DNA of 64,000 bases. Source: Archegozetes longisetosus (taxonomy: Eukaryota > Arthropoda > Arachnida > Sarcoptiformes > Trhypochthoniidae). Positions 11,830-23,765 of this stretch are shown in pieces. The notes beneath the pieces were generated by a model. It did not search any database, was not told the DNA's origin, and saw nothing but the letters and a program-made list of their open reading frames with translations. The stretch's first letter is position 1, and each line of letters opens with the position of its first letter. The stretch is taken from assembly GCA_018873245.2 (NCBI GenBank), contig JAEMBT020000009.1:5077180-5141179 (forward strand). The letters are read 5' to 3'. The position numbers were made by a program, and so were the translations under genes.

Positions 11830-14090
11830 TAGAAATTCTTTACGCTCTGGCTAAATGCAGTTTATCTACCAGTATATCAAGTTTGAAGAAAAATCTTAAA
11901 GCTTTGAACTTGGAAAATACAAAATTGAGCCTCCATTCGTGATGACCATCAGAAAATTCAAGATAAACTGATAGTGGTTAAGTACTTGGTTATAGATCTT
12001 TATGGAGATTAAAACTCACCTGTATGTTGAATTTTGAGAGAGAAACAGTGAAAATGTTGACCAATTCAATAGATCCAGAGGAAGTTCCTCAAAGAGTAAA
12101 AAATTCAAAGAAGGCAAATTGGTGTTCCAGGTTCCAATTAATTATGGCATTTAGATGGTTATGATAAACTGAAGCCACATTGGCATTCTAAATCATGATT
12201 GCATAGATGCTTTCAGCAGAAGTTATTTGGCTCAAAGTAGGTCCAGAACTTTTATTTTCTCAACTTTTATGAATGATCAATAAAAGTACCAACAATCAAG
12301 AAAACATTTTACACTGAGAAACATAAAACTTTTAATTTTATCAAATCCCACAAATAAGTTTTTCAAATATTTTAAAATCATTTTTTAGGATTTTTAACAA
12401 TTTTTTTAAACCTGATTTTTCAAAAAAAGATTTTAAAGTAGACTTATTTATATTTTATTCAAATTTCCTAAACTAGGTGTATTCCTCGAATAATAACCGT
12501 AAAGTGATCGCAAAATCCTCCTCAATTCATTAATTGAAAATATTACACCTAAATTATTGGGATCTGATCATGATATGAAAATTTGATAATAAGTGGAATA
12601 CAGTTTTATCCACGCGAAAATCATACTGATAGCTTATCGGCTGAAAAAATTTTGCTTACTTCAGAAGCACATCCAATCGAAGAAGACATTTTGGGGACAT
12701 TTGAGGAAACATTCACCATAATTCTGGATGAATTTGTTCGGGGATATGATAGATGAGCAAATATTTGATAACTCAAACACAATTCATATTGATTGTTTGA
12801 GATAATGCTTCAAGAAGATTTGGATAAAGTTTGTTATGAATGGAACAATCATCCTATTAGAAAGCAGAAAATTTACATAGTTTCGCTAAACCAGATATTC
12901 TTTATTCTCAAACTGAAAGATTAGAAGAAGTAGAATGTGGAGTACCTATTGGCGTATCAGGCCAGTTCAGCGCAAAAAATTTAGCGCATTAAGATTCAGC
13001 CAACACAATTTAGCGCAGAGACAATTCAGCGCACAAAAGCTAAGCGCAATAAATATATATTTCACTTTTTTCAATTATTTTGAAAGCTGTAATGCTTTGT
13101 GTTTTGAACAAGAAATGCTTTATATTTAAGTTAATTCCAATTTAAGGAAGATTGTTGTTAAGGGGCCTACTACGTTTGACCGACAATCATTTGACCGACA
13201 ATCACTTGACCGACAAATTCGTTTGATAGACAAGTCGAATTATATAAAAGTTTCTTCTGTCAACAATAATATAATTGTTGTCTTCATTTTATCAATAGTC
13301 ACATTTGTAATAATAGCTGAAGAAGCGCAAGCCGAAGAAGTTGTTCGAACAAAAGATATCAAAATAGTACTGATCTATACCTTCAGACGAGTGGTTAGAG
13401 TATAAACATGACTATCACCATATGTGACATGAATCAGCTAATGGTGGTAATTTTCAAACTCAAACAACTTGTTTGACGAGCTGGTTGTATGTGAGTACTA
13501 AATTTTTTCAACAAAATATCGAAATATTGTTGGTGTACGTCGTCAGGCAACTTGTTTGAGTATAAAAATTATCACCATTAGCTGATCCATGTCACAGATG
13601 GGGATAGTCATGTTTATACTCTAACCACTCGTCTGAAGGTATAGATCAGTACTGTTTTGATATCTTTTGTTCGAACAACTTCTTCGGCTTGCGCTTTTTC
13701 AGCTATTATTACAAATGGGACTATTGATAAAATGAAGACAACAATTATATTATTGTTGACACGGGGAATTAATAATGGTTTTAGAATTTTAATATGCGCT
13801 GAATTGTAAAAGTGCTTTATTGTATTTGCGCTTAAATTTTGTGCGCTGAATTGTGTTGGCTGAATCTTTATGCGCTGAACTGCCATGGAACCACCTATTG
13901 GTATGAATAACATCAATGAATGAAAAGAAGTTTATTGTGAGGATATTACAACTGATTCAAGTACTGAATTTGAAGAATTGCCAGATACGATTATACCTGG
14001 TATTGAAAAACCAAAAGCTCCACAAGAAGCAGAAAATCTGTTCATTGAAACTACTAATGTAATTAATGAGCACTCTGATTTTCATTGTTT
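11830..14090 (+). mobile_element. Fossil element with integrase-like DDE core
   Basis: Decayed plus-strand coding remains. Around 12120-12240 the pattern LWHLDGYDKLKP followed by an IDGFSR-like region matches a widespread integrase-core family of animal genomes, and around 12740-12960 the pieces WINLFGDMIDE, DLDKVCYEWNNH and ECGVPIG match its downstream region. The element is old and broken in many places. It was later split by the fold-back element at 12953-13892. I do not know which element class this integrase family belongs to; no LTRs were identified. Confidence 0.55.
12953..13892. mobile_element. Fold-back (MULE-like) non-autonomous element
   Basis: Flanked by an exact 9-bp duplication ACCTATTGG (12944-12952 and 13893-13901), the size made by Mutator-like transposases. 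The outer ends share CAGTTCAGCGCA and carry several AATTCAGCGCA-type subrepeats. Further in are repeats of TTTGACCGACAATCA (left side only) and long inverted arms (about 13256-13479 and 13535-13762) around a short loop. No transposase. The two open frames in the arms are the same sequence read from each arm, not genes. Confidence 0.75.
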
Positions 14091-14095
14091 TTTAG

Positions 14096-14517
14096 TTGTA
14101 GTTATCCATTGGAAGACTGAATGAAAAGAAATTTAGACTTTATTGTTGAAAACTATGGCAATCCACTGAGGTGTGATCCACACATTTCTATCTATAAAAT
14201 AAATTTATTATAAATTATATTTAAAAATAAAATAAAAAACTATAAAATATTTTTAAAAACTAATCTAAAATTTAAGTGTAAAAATTAAAGAGACATAGAT
14301 GGATTTCACGTAAAGAAAAAGGGATTCTGCTCGAAATTTATTTAGTGCCACCAGAACTCTTTCAAAAGTCTCGGCAACATCTAGAAAAATTACAAGCATG
14401 CATTATGTGTATATGAAGTAAGAACCAATTTCTTATAAATATTATATTCATGATTTATAGATCACAGCCTTGACTATAGTTTTTATACTGAAAACCATTA
14501 AAATGTCATTTTATTGA
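14096..14517 (+). pseudogene. Relic of gustatory-receptor-like gene (last two exons)
   Basis: 14096 onward aligns with exon 2 of the receptor at 32994-34335 (RLNEKKFRLYC against RLSQKKIGFYC) but has in-frame stops and is interrupted after about 14165. A piece of the exon end plus donor (TATGAAGTAAGAACC) reappears near 14411. Exon 3 (14461-14517, ITALTIVFILKTIKMSFY and stop) has exactly the length of the intact gene's last exon. The 3' flank to about 14930 also matches the flank at 34340-34720. Exon 1 is missing. Confidence 0.8.
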
Positions 14518-15215
14518 TTTGAGAATATATAGAAAATCTTTGACTCGTGTTACTCTTTAATTTTATTTCTGTAATAAATTAATAATTAATTTTGTAATTA
14601 AAGTAATATAATATTCGCTTTATTATATTTATTTCTTTATTTATTGTTCAAACTCGTTACGCTGTAGTTAAGTGTTAGAAATAAATATTGACTAATATTG
14701 GGTTTGGTGTAACAGATTGAACACGAGTAAATCTACCTCAAAGTGAGAAATCTAATTTCAGCTTTTACATTATTAAAAAAATATTAATTTTGATATTTTG
14801 ACTCCGTCTTACAGTTAGTCAAAGAGAAGTTCTCAGTTTTGTACAGAAAGCTTTATTTCTTCTAAGATTTGTTCAAAGTTTTATGACTATTAACTTCGTT
14901 GACTTTCTGTTCTTATATCTATGTTATTATCTAAAGTATATCATATTTAATTATATTCGTCCAATGATGATAATCTTAACTTTATTATTTGTTATATATA
15001 TATCGCGACCTGAATTCTATAAGATTCTAAATACAAAAACTATCTTTACGAAAAACCACTTTAAAGTTCGATGGCTTATGTCCACGAATAATTCAGTGAA
15101 CAATATTTATCTTAAGCATCCACGCGTTAAATTTCAGTATATGAAAGAATGATAGAAGAACGATATTAATATTTTGCCACTTTTATCGTGTGGCCAGCAA
15201 TATTTATACCTCAGA
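14518..15215. other. 3' flank of the receptor relic
   Basis: Similar to 34340-34720 by eye (for example GTTCAAAGTTTTATGACT occurs in both), showing that the duplicated unit extends past the gene. No other gene recognised. Confidence 0.5.
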
Positions 15216-15732
15216 TAGGGTGACCACCTCTGGCTTGACTCATGACGGGACAAAAACATCAAAGGGGGACCCTTACATTTTTAAAAAGAAAAATGCAGTT
15301 TTTATTTGTCATTACAGATATTTAGGTGTCAAACAATACATTCTAATATTAAAACATTGAAAACTATTAGCCATGGTTAATTTTAAAAGTATATTTTTTC
15401 TTAGAAGTGGCATCTTTCAAAGGTTATTCAAAAGTAAGAAATACTGGTTTATGTCAGATATGTTAAGGCAGAAAAGATTAATTCAATAATTTTTTATTTT
15501 AAGCCACAGGTTTCAAAACATTAGACTGGATTTCTTATCCGTTATCATTTATAAAACAAATTCAATGTTTGAATTTCTAGGAAATAACTTCCAAGCATAT
15601 TTTTCAAAATGAAAATTGAGAAACGGAACAACTAATTGTCCCATCGAGAGGTTCCGGTATGATGGGATTTCTGACTTTTATCTTTAAAAAGACGGGACTG
15701 TCCCGTCAAAAACGGGACGGGTGGTCACCCTA
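15216..15732. mobile_element. hAT-like MITE, TAGGGTGACCA family (copy 2)
   Basis: Starts TAGGGTGACCACC and ends GGTGGTCACCCTA, with a perfect 8-bp target duplication ACCTCAGA (15208-15215 and 15733-15740). Subterminal motifs GACGGGACTGTCCCGTC and TGACGGGACAAAAA give further internal palindromes. Best-preserved member of this family in the window. Confidence 0.9.
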
Positions 15733-17606
15733 ACCTCAGAACTTAAAAATCTGGAAAAGTTTATTCAAATGAAAATGACTTTTTAATCATATTATATAAA
15801 GATGATCCTATCATGTCATATATGGATTTGAAGATAATTAATCGGCCTTTAAATCAAGACAAATAAAACTAACGAAACATAAACACGTACGAATTTATAG
15901 TCCAAAATTTTGCCAAAATTGGGTAATGGAAAGTAATCGCGGGTTACATGTCAATTATTTGATGAAATCTGTGATGAAAGACACCAAAAAACTCGAAAAA
16001 TCGACAAGATAGTTCTTTTATTAACTTATGTCATCTAGAATAGGATAAATTCAGGTAAAAGAATCGAAGAGAGACCTGGAAGTAGAGTGCGGCCTAAACC
16101 CAGCTCAACTTATGGACTGGCCAGTATTATTTCCGATCTTAGTTCAATAGAACACCTAAAGGCTATCATTAAAAATCAATTGAAAGATATGAAACTTATG
16201 AAAATGGAACTCTGGGTTTAGGTAATCGATAGGCTTTGGCGAAGTCCTGAGGCTGACTATTTGGATGATTTTCTAGCTGGCGCGCTCACCTGTCTTAGAA
16301 AATGCATTGATGCTAAAGCAAACAATAAAAATATAACAGTATACTATTAATTTATACATAATTATTTATTTATGGATTAAAAATTGTATGATTATCCCAA
16401 AAAATAAAAAAGTTATGAAATAAAACCTTTTCTAGATTTATAAGTCCTGGGGTATAAATTAAATTCCTTTCTCATTACGTGTTATCGCTACAATCAGTTG
16501 TAGAGAACGAAAGATGACATATTAGCGTCACAATTGCTGATTACATGAAGAGTATGGCAAAATATCGTTCCTTCGACAACTTTCATATTTGATAATAGTT
16601 TTAATTTTTATAATCAACATTCTGCCTAGCTCAAACTTCGCAACAACCACTTAATTTATTATATTTAATTTTGAGAATAAGTTCAATTTTTCTCTAATAT
16701 TTTATTGGTCGATACTTTTAAATTCGACCACTGCCTGTCTAGATCTGTCCTGGACTAACCGAGTCTCAGACTTCAGGCTGAAGGGCTAATCTGTAGCTAA
16801 ATGTTAGAGTAAAGGTTATTAGTTTCAAACTAAATTATAAGATATTACATTAAACCTGTAATGAAACCGAACAAACATTATATGGAAGAGAAATAGTATA
16901 TTTATTAAAATTGCATCCCTTTAACCTAAGTTTTAGTAATCATATTATATTTAACTCTATCGAAACTATTTTGTTTTTTAAGCATTGACGTAGATTAAGA
17001 CTTAATTAAATTTACTCAAGTAATTAATTCTTTAATAACGTTCAAAGTATAAATTTAAAACAATGTTAATTGATAATAGATATAAATCATGGTAAAAGTT
17101 AAATTAAAAGATCCTCCCTTTGAAACGGAAAGTTCAGCAGATTGTTCGATCAGATGTGGCAATAGAAGCTTTAAGAGGAAGTAAACGTTTTTTCATGAAA
17201 CAGACTTCAAAAGAAGTTATAGATCCTAAAACTTCTCATTTCTGTAAGTAAATTCATTTACTTTCTATTAACATGATTTCTGATACACCATAAAACTAGT
17301 TAGATATTGATTACATAATAAATTTTGTATTACTCAATAAGATTAAGTCTGACCATATTGTTTACTGTTAGTACCTGAAAATAAATAATTCATTTAATCA
17401 AGGGAATTGTTATTTAAATAAGTTGTTGGATCATTTTTCGTTATGCAAGAAAAATAATATAAATGAATGTCTTTTATATTATTGATGGAAAATTTTTAGA
17501 ATCTTATGGAGTAGAATCCGATATTGAGCAGGTTTATACATTCAACTGTAATTCTTATCTTATTTATCAAGTATTCAATCAGTCAAATAACATTAATTTT
17601 AATACA
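15733..17606. other. Interval with one transposase fragment, no host gene seen
   Basis: Apart from the Tc1 fragment listed separately I recognise nothing. A short frame at 17112-17248 (PLKRKVQQIVRSDV and on) ends at a possible donor, but it begins directly after a stop and matches no family I know. Confidence 0.4.
16020..16350 (+). mobile_element. Tc1-like transposase C-terminal fragment
   Basis: MDWPVLFP followed, across a shift of frame, by IEHLKAIIKNQL matches the DWPxxSPDLxPIEHLW motif of Tc1 transposases, and a downstream frame ends LRKCIDAKANNKNITVYY with a stop. No terminal repeats identified. Confidence 0.6.
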
Positions 17607-19973
17607 ATGGTAGATTTTTTCCCAAAACTAGCAAATTTTGAATGTCATTTTGGAAATGAATTTGAAGATTATAGTATACAGACCTTCGGCTATGAATTTG
17701 TAGCCAAGAGAAATGTAACTTTTACCTGGGAATCAAATGTAAGTCTAGTATGAACCATGATAGTGGATAAGATTTTCTCAATAACTTTATCAAATATCAA
17801 TTTTAGATGAAAGACGTGCTTACGAACTTTCTATGCAGTCCGTGGTATTTCATTGTCAAAGAATTTGTACGGAGAACTCATTTCAAGTATGAAAAATAGT
17901 GTTATTTATTTTAAGTCAAATTCATGAATCATTTCTGAAAAAGAGGATCTCATTAAATATCAAATAAATCTGCAAAGTTTTAGTTAATAAAAAAGATGAG
18001 TGCAGTAATTTATAAGTTCTTGTCAAATTATACCTTGTTCTCATGTTTTTAAGAACTTATAGATCATAAGGGTTATTACCTCAAGGATCATAAAGGTTTT
18101 TACCTCATAGGTCACACTCGAATTTTTTAAACGCGTAAACATAATATCGATAAAAGACTACAATAAATTGAACAAAATCAGACAATATTATTGTTTACTT
18201 TCAGTGCTATTCCGGTATCAGTCGATAGAGACTTAAATCTAACAATTAATGGATTTGAAAATAGTGAAGGACCTCCCCATATTGGTTATGTTAAAGCAAA
18301 AGTAATCTCAAATATATTCTATGACTTCATAAACTCCTTAAATATTATTATCCTGTTATAGGACATCGATTTATTCTTCGAATCCTCACCTATAACTGAT
18401 ACGATCGCATCGTTCGCAAAGTCATCGATTGCTTTATTCGATATCAGACCGATTATTAATATATTGGGCACAAGATATTCTGGATCAACGAAATACTCGT
18501 ATTTCTCTGTTTTCCATATATTTAGCCCAGAAGTATAGTATAAATAAGAGCAAAAATTTCAAACTACTCATAATATTATACATTTAACTAATAGGTTTGG
18601 TTATTGATTATAAGTTTTTCGATTCTCAAACCTTTTATCTTGAGTTTGAATTCATTACGTTTGCCAAAGAATAGAAAGCTTAAAATGTTTTTGTCGAACA
18701 TTTTTAACGAATTCTGGATTAATGTTGAAATGATAATTTTTAAGCGTATGTTTGAAGCTTTTCTACAGGAAAACGAATTTTATGATTCATTAACTGAAAT
18801 AAAATTCTTTCAAACAGGTCTAGTTGTCAAGAGATGGAGTAATTCTCGGTTCATAATTTACGGCACAACTATTGTGACAATAATGATATTGTTGTACGCG
18901 TTCTCTAGTCTTATACTATCGAAAACAATTCACAGCCCCTTCTTTGTTATCAACAGTATTGAAGACATTTTCAGTAGAAGTGACTTAAAACCATATGTTA
19001 TTCTAAGCGATAGAGATGTGAATATAATTGAGGTATAACTATTCAAAAAAGTATTAGTAAATCCTATGAAAACGATTTTAAATTTTTTTACGATAAAGAA
19101 AATGGGAAAAAGTTCGGAAAAACAACTTTTGAAACAGAGTAGAGATGGCAATGACTTAGACACAGAAATGAATGGGGACATAATTGAAGTTTTGTTGAAG
19201 TCGAAGGAGGTTAAAGAAAAGCTTTTGACTCATGTCCTAATCACTAGTATCTCAATTTCGAGAGTATTAAAAGGCAATGACCCGAATATTCATACTGCGG
19301 ACCAGGTTTACTTTTACAGACCCGTAGGTTTTATCTATAATAAAGATTTGGATTTGCATATTATTAATCCGCTCGAGAAAATGTAAGTTTTGCTCATACA
19401 GAATACTGTTCTTTTGAATTATGACATTACTTCACAAGCTATAAAAATCTAACATCTCAGCGAATAAGAATTTATATCATGTACAAAAATTAAATAACTT
19501 ATTTTTCGGTCAAAGTTTTATTTATAAAGACTATTTAATCGATGCACATAGTATAAATTTTGAATTTATGATAAAATCAAAGTTGACAGCCCGTGCAACG
19601 TTGAAATACTTTAATATGAGAAACTCAATTAAATGCATTTTGCAAAACTCTGGTGATCCTCATGACAAGTAAATATTGACTTTTATTTTTATTGACATAA
19701 AGTATGTTCGATGTCAAAGAAACTGGTCTTTTCGAGAAGTGGGTTTCGACTGCACTCAACTTCGGTTTCCGAATGAGTGGTGGAAAACTTAAAGACACCG
19801 CTAGTCTTAACGAGCCTAATAATCTAGCTTTTAATATGAGGCGGATTGATATAGCTATCGGACCCTGTCTTTTAGGTATATATTCTTCGTTTTTGGTAGC
19901 AGTTATTGAACTTTTATGGTCTAAAAGTTTCCTTCTTTTGATAATACGATTGAAAAAAATTTTAAGAAACTAA
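17607..19973 (+). CDS. Ionotropic-receptor-like gene IR-A (8 exons, intact)
   Basis: Predicted ligand-gated cation channel of the ionotropic glutamate receptor superfamily, probably chemosensory. Exons 17607-17738, 17807-17886, 18205-18301, 18362-18532, 18595-18745, 18818-19032, 19099-19382 and 19703-19973; all junctions GT-AG, total 1401 nt, 466 residues without a break. Order: ligand-binding half S1 (residues 1-160), M1 (VWLLIISFSILKPFILSL), pore region, M3 (YGTTIVTIMILLYAFSSLIL) followed by PFFVINSIEDIF, S2 with LEKIMFDVKETGLFEKW, then M4 (IGPCLLGIYSSFLVAVIELL). The PFxxIxSIEDI and ESGLxxKW-type motifs are typical of arthropod IRs. The start is set by an ATG conserved in all paralogues just before ANFEC; no signal peptide is seen. 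AATAAA lies near 20131. Confidence 0.82.
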
Positions 19974-20570
19974 TTTCAGAATGAAACTTAGTACAATGAG
20001 GACTAACTACTGCTAAGTATAACTAGATTTATATCACTCAAAGAAAATTGAAGTAATTTGACATATTTTTGTGAGATTTTAGTGATTTTTTAGTTAGTAT
20101 TCATCAATAATCTTCTGAACTGTTTGTTAAAATAAATTAGAAATTCTTTTGAAGAATTTTTCTATAGACTTAAAAATGAATCTGTAAATGGGAAAGTTTC
20201 TCAAGAAGTTTATGTAGCAGCAAATTCATTAGATTTTTTAACAGTCAGTTTTTCAAGTTATTTTACATTCAAAATATCTCATAGTTATATATTCTGTATA
20301 TCGTAATATTCAAATCAGTACGCCTGTTTATTTCGAAGACGGAAATGACTGTAGTTAGGAATAACTAATATACATGAATGACTATCTTAGTTATTTGAAT
20401 TTTAAAAGTTTAAAGCAAATTAATTAGAAGTTGTTGTCAGTCATTAAAATATCTACTTTTAAAATATGTTGTCAATGATATTTACACTTTTCCTGATTAC
20501 TTAATAAATAATTTTATAATATATAGTTTTATTTCAAACTTAACATATTTATATATGTTTATATATATAT
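19974..20570. other. 3' flank of IR-A
   Basis: AT-rich, with a polyadenylation-type AATAAA near 20131 that could end the IR-A transcript. Nothing else recognised. Confidence 0.4.
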
Positions 20571-20769
20571 CAAAGACTCCAGAATGGGAATCGCCCTATT
20601 TCTATCTATGTCGTGAAATCATTGGAAATAGACGTCAGAACACCCAATGAGCCCATAATTATCGAAATACTTTTTCGAGGATTATGAACTCATTGAGCGT
20701 CCTAACGTCTATTTCTGATGACTTCATAACATCGACAAAAATAGAGCGATCCCTATTCTGGAGCCTTTG
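20571..20769. mobile_element. Palindromic MITE of about 200 bp
   Basis: The two halves are inverted copies: CAAAGACTCCAGAATGGGAA on the left matches the complement of the right end (CAAAGGCTCCAGAATAGGGA), and pairing continues to a small loop near 20665. It sits in a TA-rich target. No coding capacity. Confidence 0.75.
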
Positions 20770-21099
20770 TTATATAATATAACAATAAATAAACAAACTG
20801 ATAATAAAACAGTTTGATTCACATTTAACAACAGTAGATATCTTTTATTCATAACAAGTCCTGAAAATGAATGCTTTTATTTAGTGAAAAATTAATTCTT
20901 AATAACTAAATGTCTGAGAAGTTGGATATTTTCATCTGCAAATTTATTAAATGATGGAAACGTTATTCATAAATATTCAATAGCTTAGAGAATTATGCTC
21001 TTTACCAAAATTATATTGATTTATTACTATAAAAGCATTAATAATGCTTTTGATAGTTTGTGTAATAAAACATCTCTGACTGTTAGAGAAAATCGATAA

Positions 21100-21653
21100 T
21101 AGTGATGTACGATAGTAAAAGGATTCATTCGAATGTGCCATCGAATGTTCAGCTTTTCATACGCTAGACCCTATCGATAGTCTTTACAAAATCACTCGAT
21201 AGTATAGATAGTCCGATAGTTGGTATTGTTTATTAATTGCAAAATTTGACATTTTATTTTTATTGGATATATAATCGTAGTACATCAGATAGTTTTGTTT
21301 GCGAATCCCGATATCTAGACGAAAGATTACTCATTAAGATAGGTTTTCAACACGTTTGGAGTACAATCTATTGCTCTTAGAGGTTATAGTATTACCAGCT
21401 TTAGTAAAGATTCTTTGTGAAGGAACAGATGTACCTTCAGTAGAAAAATAAGTTTGCGCTCGCTTATAAAAATTAGGGTAATTAACTTTGAATTAAATCG
21501 GATGGTTTAAATATATGGCTATATCATATATCTTTATTCAGATTATCGATAGGTTAGAAAACTATCGGGTCAGTGATTCAGTTAATAGTTTACTATCGAT
21601 AGCCTCAAATCATTCGATAGTGTTGACTATCCTACTAACATCACGCATCACTA
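21100..21653 (-). mobile_element. hAT-like element remnant with TAGTGATG ends
   Basis: Ends TAGTGATG and CATCACTA, and CGATAG motifs near both termini. On the minus strand around 21340-21475 the frame YFSTEGTSVPSQRIFTKAG and its continuation matches the C-terminal dimerisation domain of hAT transposases (TSVPSERVFSKAG type). No clear 8-bp target duplication, so the termini may be worn. Confidence 0.7.
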
Positions 21654-22021
21654 GTCCAATTCAACGTAAAAACATTAATTCAGCTATGAAAAAAATCTAA
21701 TATAATAAAAGTCTTTTTCATTGTTTTAAAGTATTGTTGGAATAATTTTTTATTAAATTCAAATAATTTCAATATTTCTTTGCAAAACATTGGTTAAAAT
21801 TTGTTTATTTATTAGTTTCGAATTACTAGTAATTCAAAAAAGGAACCTCGAAGAGCGTACTGTCAAAGAAGTCTAAATAAGGCAAAAAGTTGAGTAATAG
21901 TGTAAAAAAACAAAAGAAAAATAAGCAAAATATCAATGGTTCAATCCTTATGGATGTCCTGAAGGCTCTAAAGTAGAAAATAGTTAAATGGAAACACAAC
22001 AATAAGAGAGCAAAAGTAATA

Positions 22022-23432
22022 CAGAGGGTGATTCAGGCTATTTTTACACTTTTGTAATTGTTATAATTATTTAGAAGCTTATGAATTTGTTGAACGTGTT
22101 CGATGTGCTCTCCATTTCTTTCTCAAATACATTCTAAGCGAAAATTCAGTCATTGAATATTTTTAATATAATTTCTTTGGTAATCATAGACCATACCTCT
22201 TTCGCAACTTTTCTGAGATCAGTCAAAGTTCTTACCTTCTTTGTGAGTCTCTGTTTTAAATATATTGGCTTGATTGATAAGTTTCTAGACTGACTAGTTT
22301 TCAGTAATTCTTCCAGAGATTTCTCAGCAAATAATTCAATTATGACCTAAATGATGATGATTGACCTGACCAGTCTGTTCCTGCCACTTACCAAAGAAAT
22401 TTCTTAATTTCTCTATCGCCATTGAAAAATGAAAGAAATGATCGGTGAAAGGCACTTTTTTGACATAAACCATCGCCATTTGAAGAATACTACTCATAAC
22501 TTGATGCTTTTTTCCTTTAAACAATCCACTAACTCTGCTTACTGCCTGACTCGATTGATCAGATTTTCGCTCAAGAGGTTATCGGTGGTGGATACGAATA
22601 GATCCAAGCCTACAGTTGAAGTCCTCTGAATGCGGGACTCGAATTACTGGGACAGGCATTTAGCTGAACATTTTAGAGTATCAACTGGAAGAGCGCATCA
22701 AATTGTGCGCAATAATTTTACGTGTGGAGGTTTGTGTCGAGTGTCACTATTTTGGTAATTTTTGAGAATTGACAAAATGGAATGCATAAAATCTTTGGCA
22801 AGTGGTGGGAACAGATGAGTCAGGTCAATCATCATCATTCAGTTCATATTTGAATGATTTGTTGAAAAATCACTGAAAAAATTACTAAAAACTAGTCAGT
22901 CTAGAAACTTATCAATCAAGCCAATACAAAGCCTTAAAAATCCAAAGGACTTGCTTCAGGCGATTTCACGAGAATGCTGTCTTTATCTATAATTTTAATT
23001 CCCAGCTTCTTTTCAGCGTTCTTCATCCATTCGCGATTAAAGTTTGCGACTTCTCAAACCTCAACTTTAACCACGAATTAGATGAAGAAATCAGAAGAGG
23101 AGTTGTGAATTATATTCATAGATAAAGGCAGTATACTCGTGAAATCGCCTGAAGCAAGTCCTTTGGAATTTTAAGGCTTTGTATATTTAAAACAGAGACT
23201 CACAAAGAAGAAGGTAAGAGCTTTGACTGATCTCAGAAAAGTTGCGAAAGAGGTATGGTCTATGATTACCAAATAAATTATATTAAAAATATTCAATGAC
23301 TGAATTTTCGCTTAGAATGTATTTGAGAAAGAAATGGAGAGCGCATCGAACACGTTCAACAAATTCACAAGCTTCTAATTAAATAATAATATTAGTTACA
23401 ATAGTGTAAAAAATAGCCTGAATCACCCTCTG
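22022..23432. mobile_element. Element with 250-bp inverted repeats and inner palindrome
   Basis: The ends CAGAGGGTGATTCAGGCTAT and its complement are flanked by TA (22020-22021 and 23433-23434). The terminal inverted repeats run about 250 bp (to about 22265 and from about 23180). A second pair of inverted segments (about 22257-22400 and 22780-22925) lies inside, giving a nested hairpin. No convincing transposase is readable. Mariner-type TA targeting is likely; the class is otherwise open. Confidence 0.65.
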
Positions 23433-23765
23433 TAGTAAGAAATCAAACTAATGACAAAAGTCAAAGTCTAGGCCGAATAATAGTACGGTGAAGAATAAGA
23501 AATCTTATTATAAGATACTTAAGTGGAAACAACACAAATGTTCTAAACATGAGAAAATTAGCAAATCTTAAGACCAATCAACAGTTGAAAAAGTGTTTTA
23601 TTGTGAAGGTTATACAAATATAATTGAAACGTTTTAGATATTGACTCTCAAAATAAAAACTGTTTCCAAAAAACTAAGAGATAATTTATTTTTCATATGA
23701 GCTTAAAACTTTTCACATTTAAATTGAGTCATAATGAAAGTTAAACTTAGTTAAAAGTCATAAAC

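Noticed and set aside
13223-13916. Two long open frames with AEEVVRTKDIK in opposite strands
   Set aside because: They are the two arms of the fold-back element read in each direction, not genes.
14883-15152. 89-codon hydrophobic frame
   Set aside because: It lies in the duplicated 3' flank of the gustatory receptor relic; the matching flank at 34660 is not open in the same way.
17112-17248. Short frame PLKRKVQQIVRSDV as an upstream exon of IR-A
   Set aside because: No paralogue has such an exon, it opens directly after a stop, and it does not resemble a signal peptide.
19066-19098. ATG at 19066 as the start of a separate gene
   Set aside because: The frame is exon 7 of IR-A extended into its intron; an acceptor at 19098 restores the 284-nt exon size of the paralogues.
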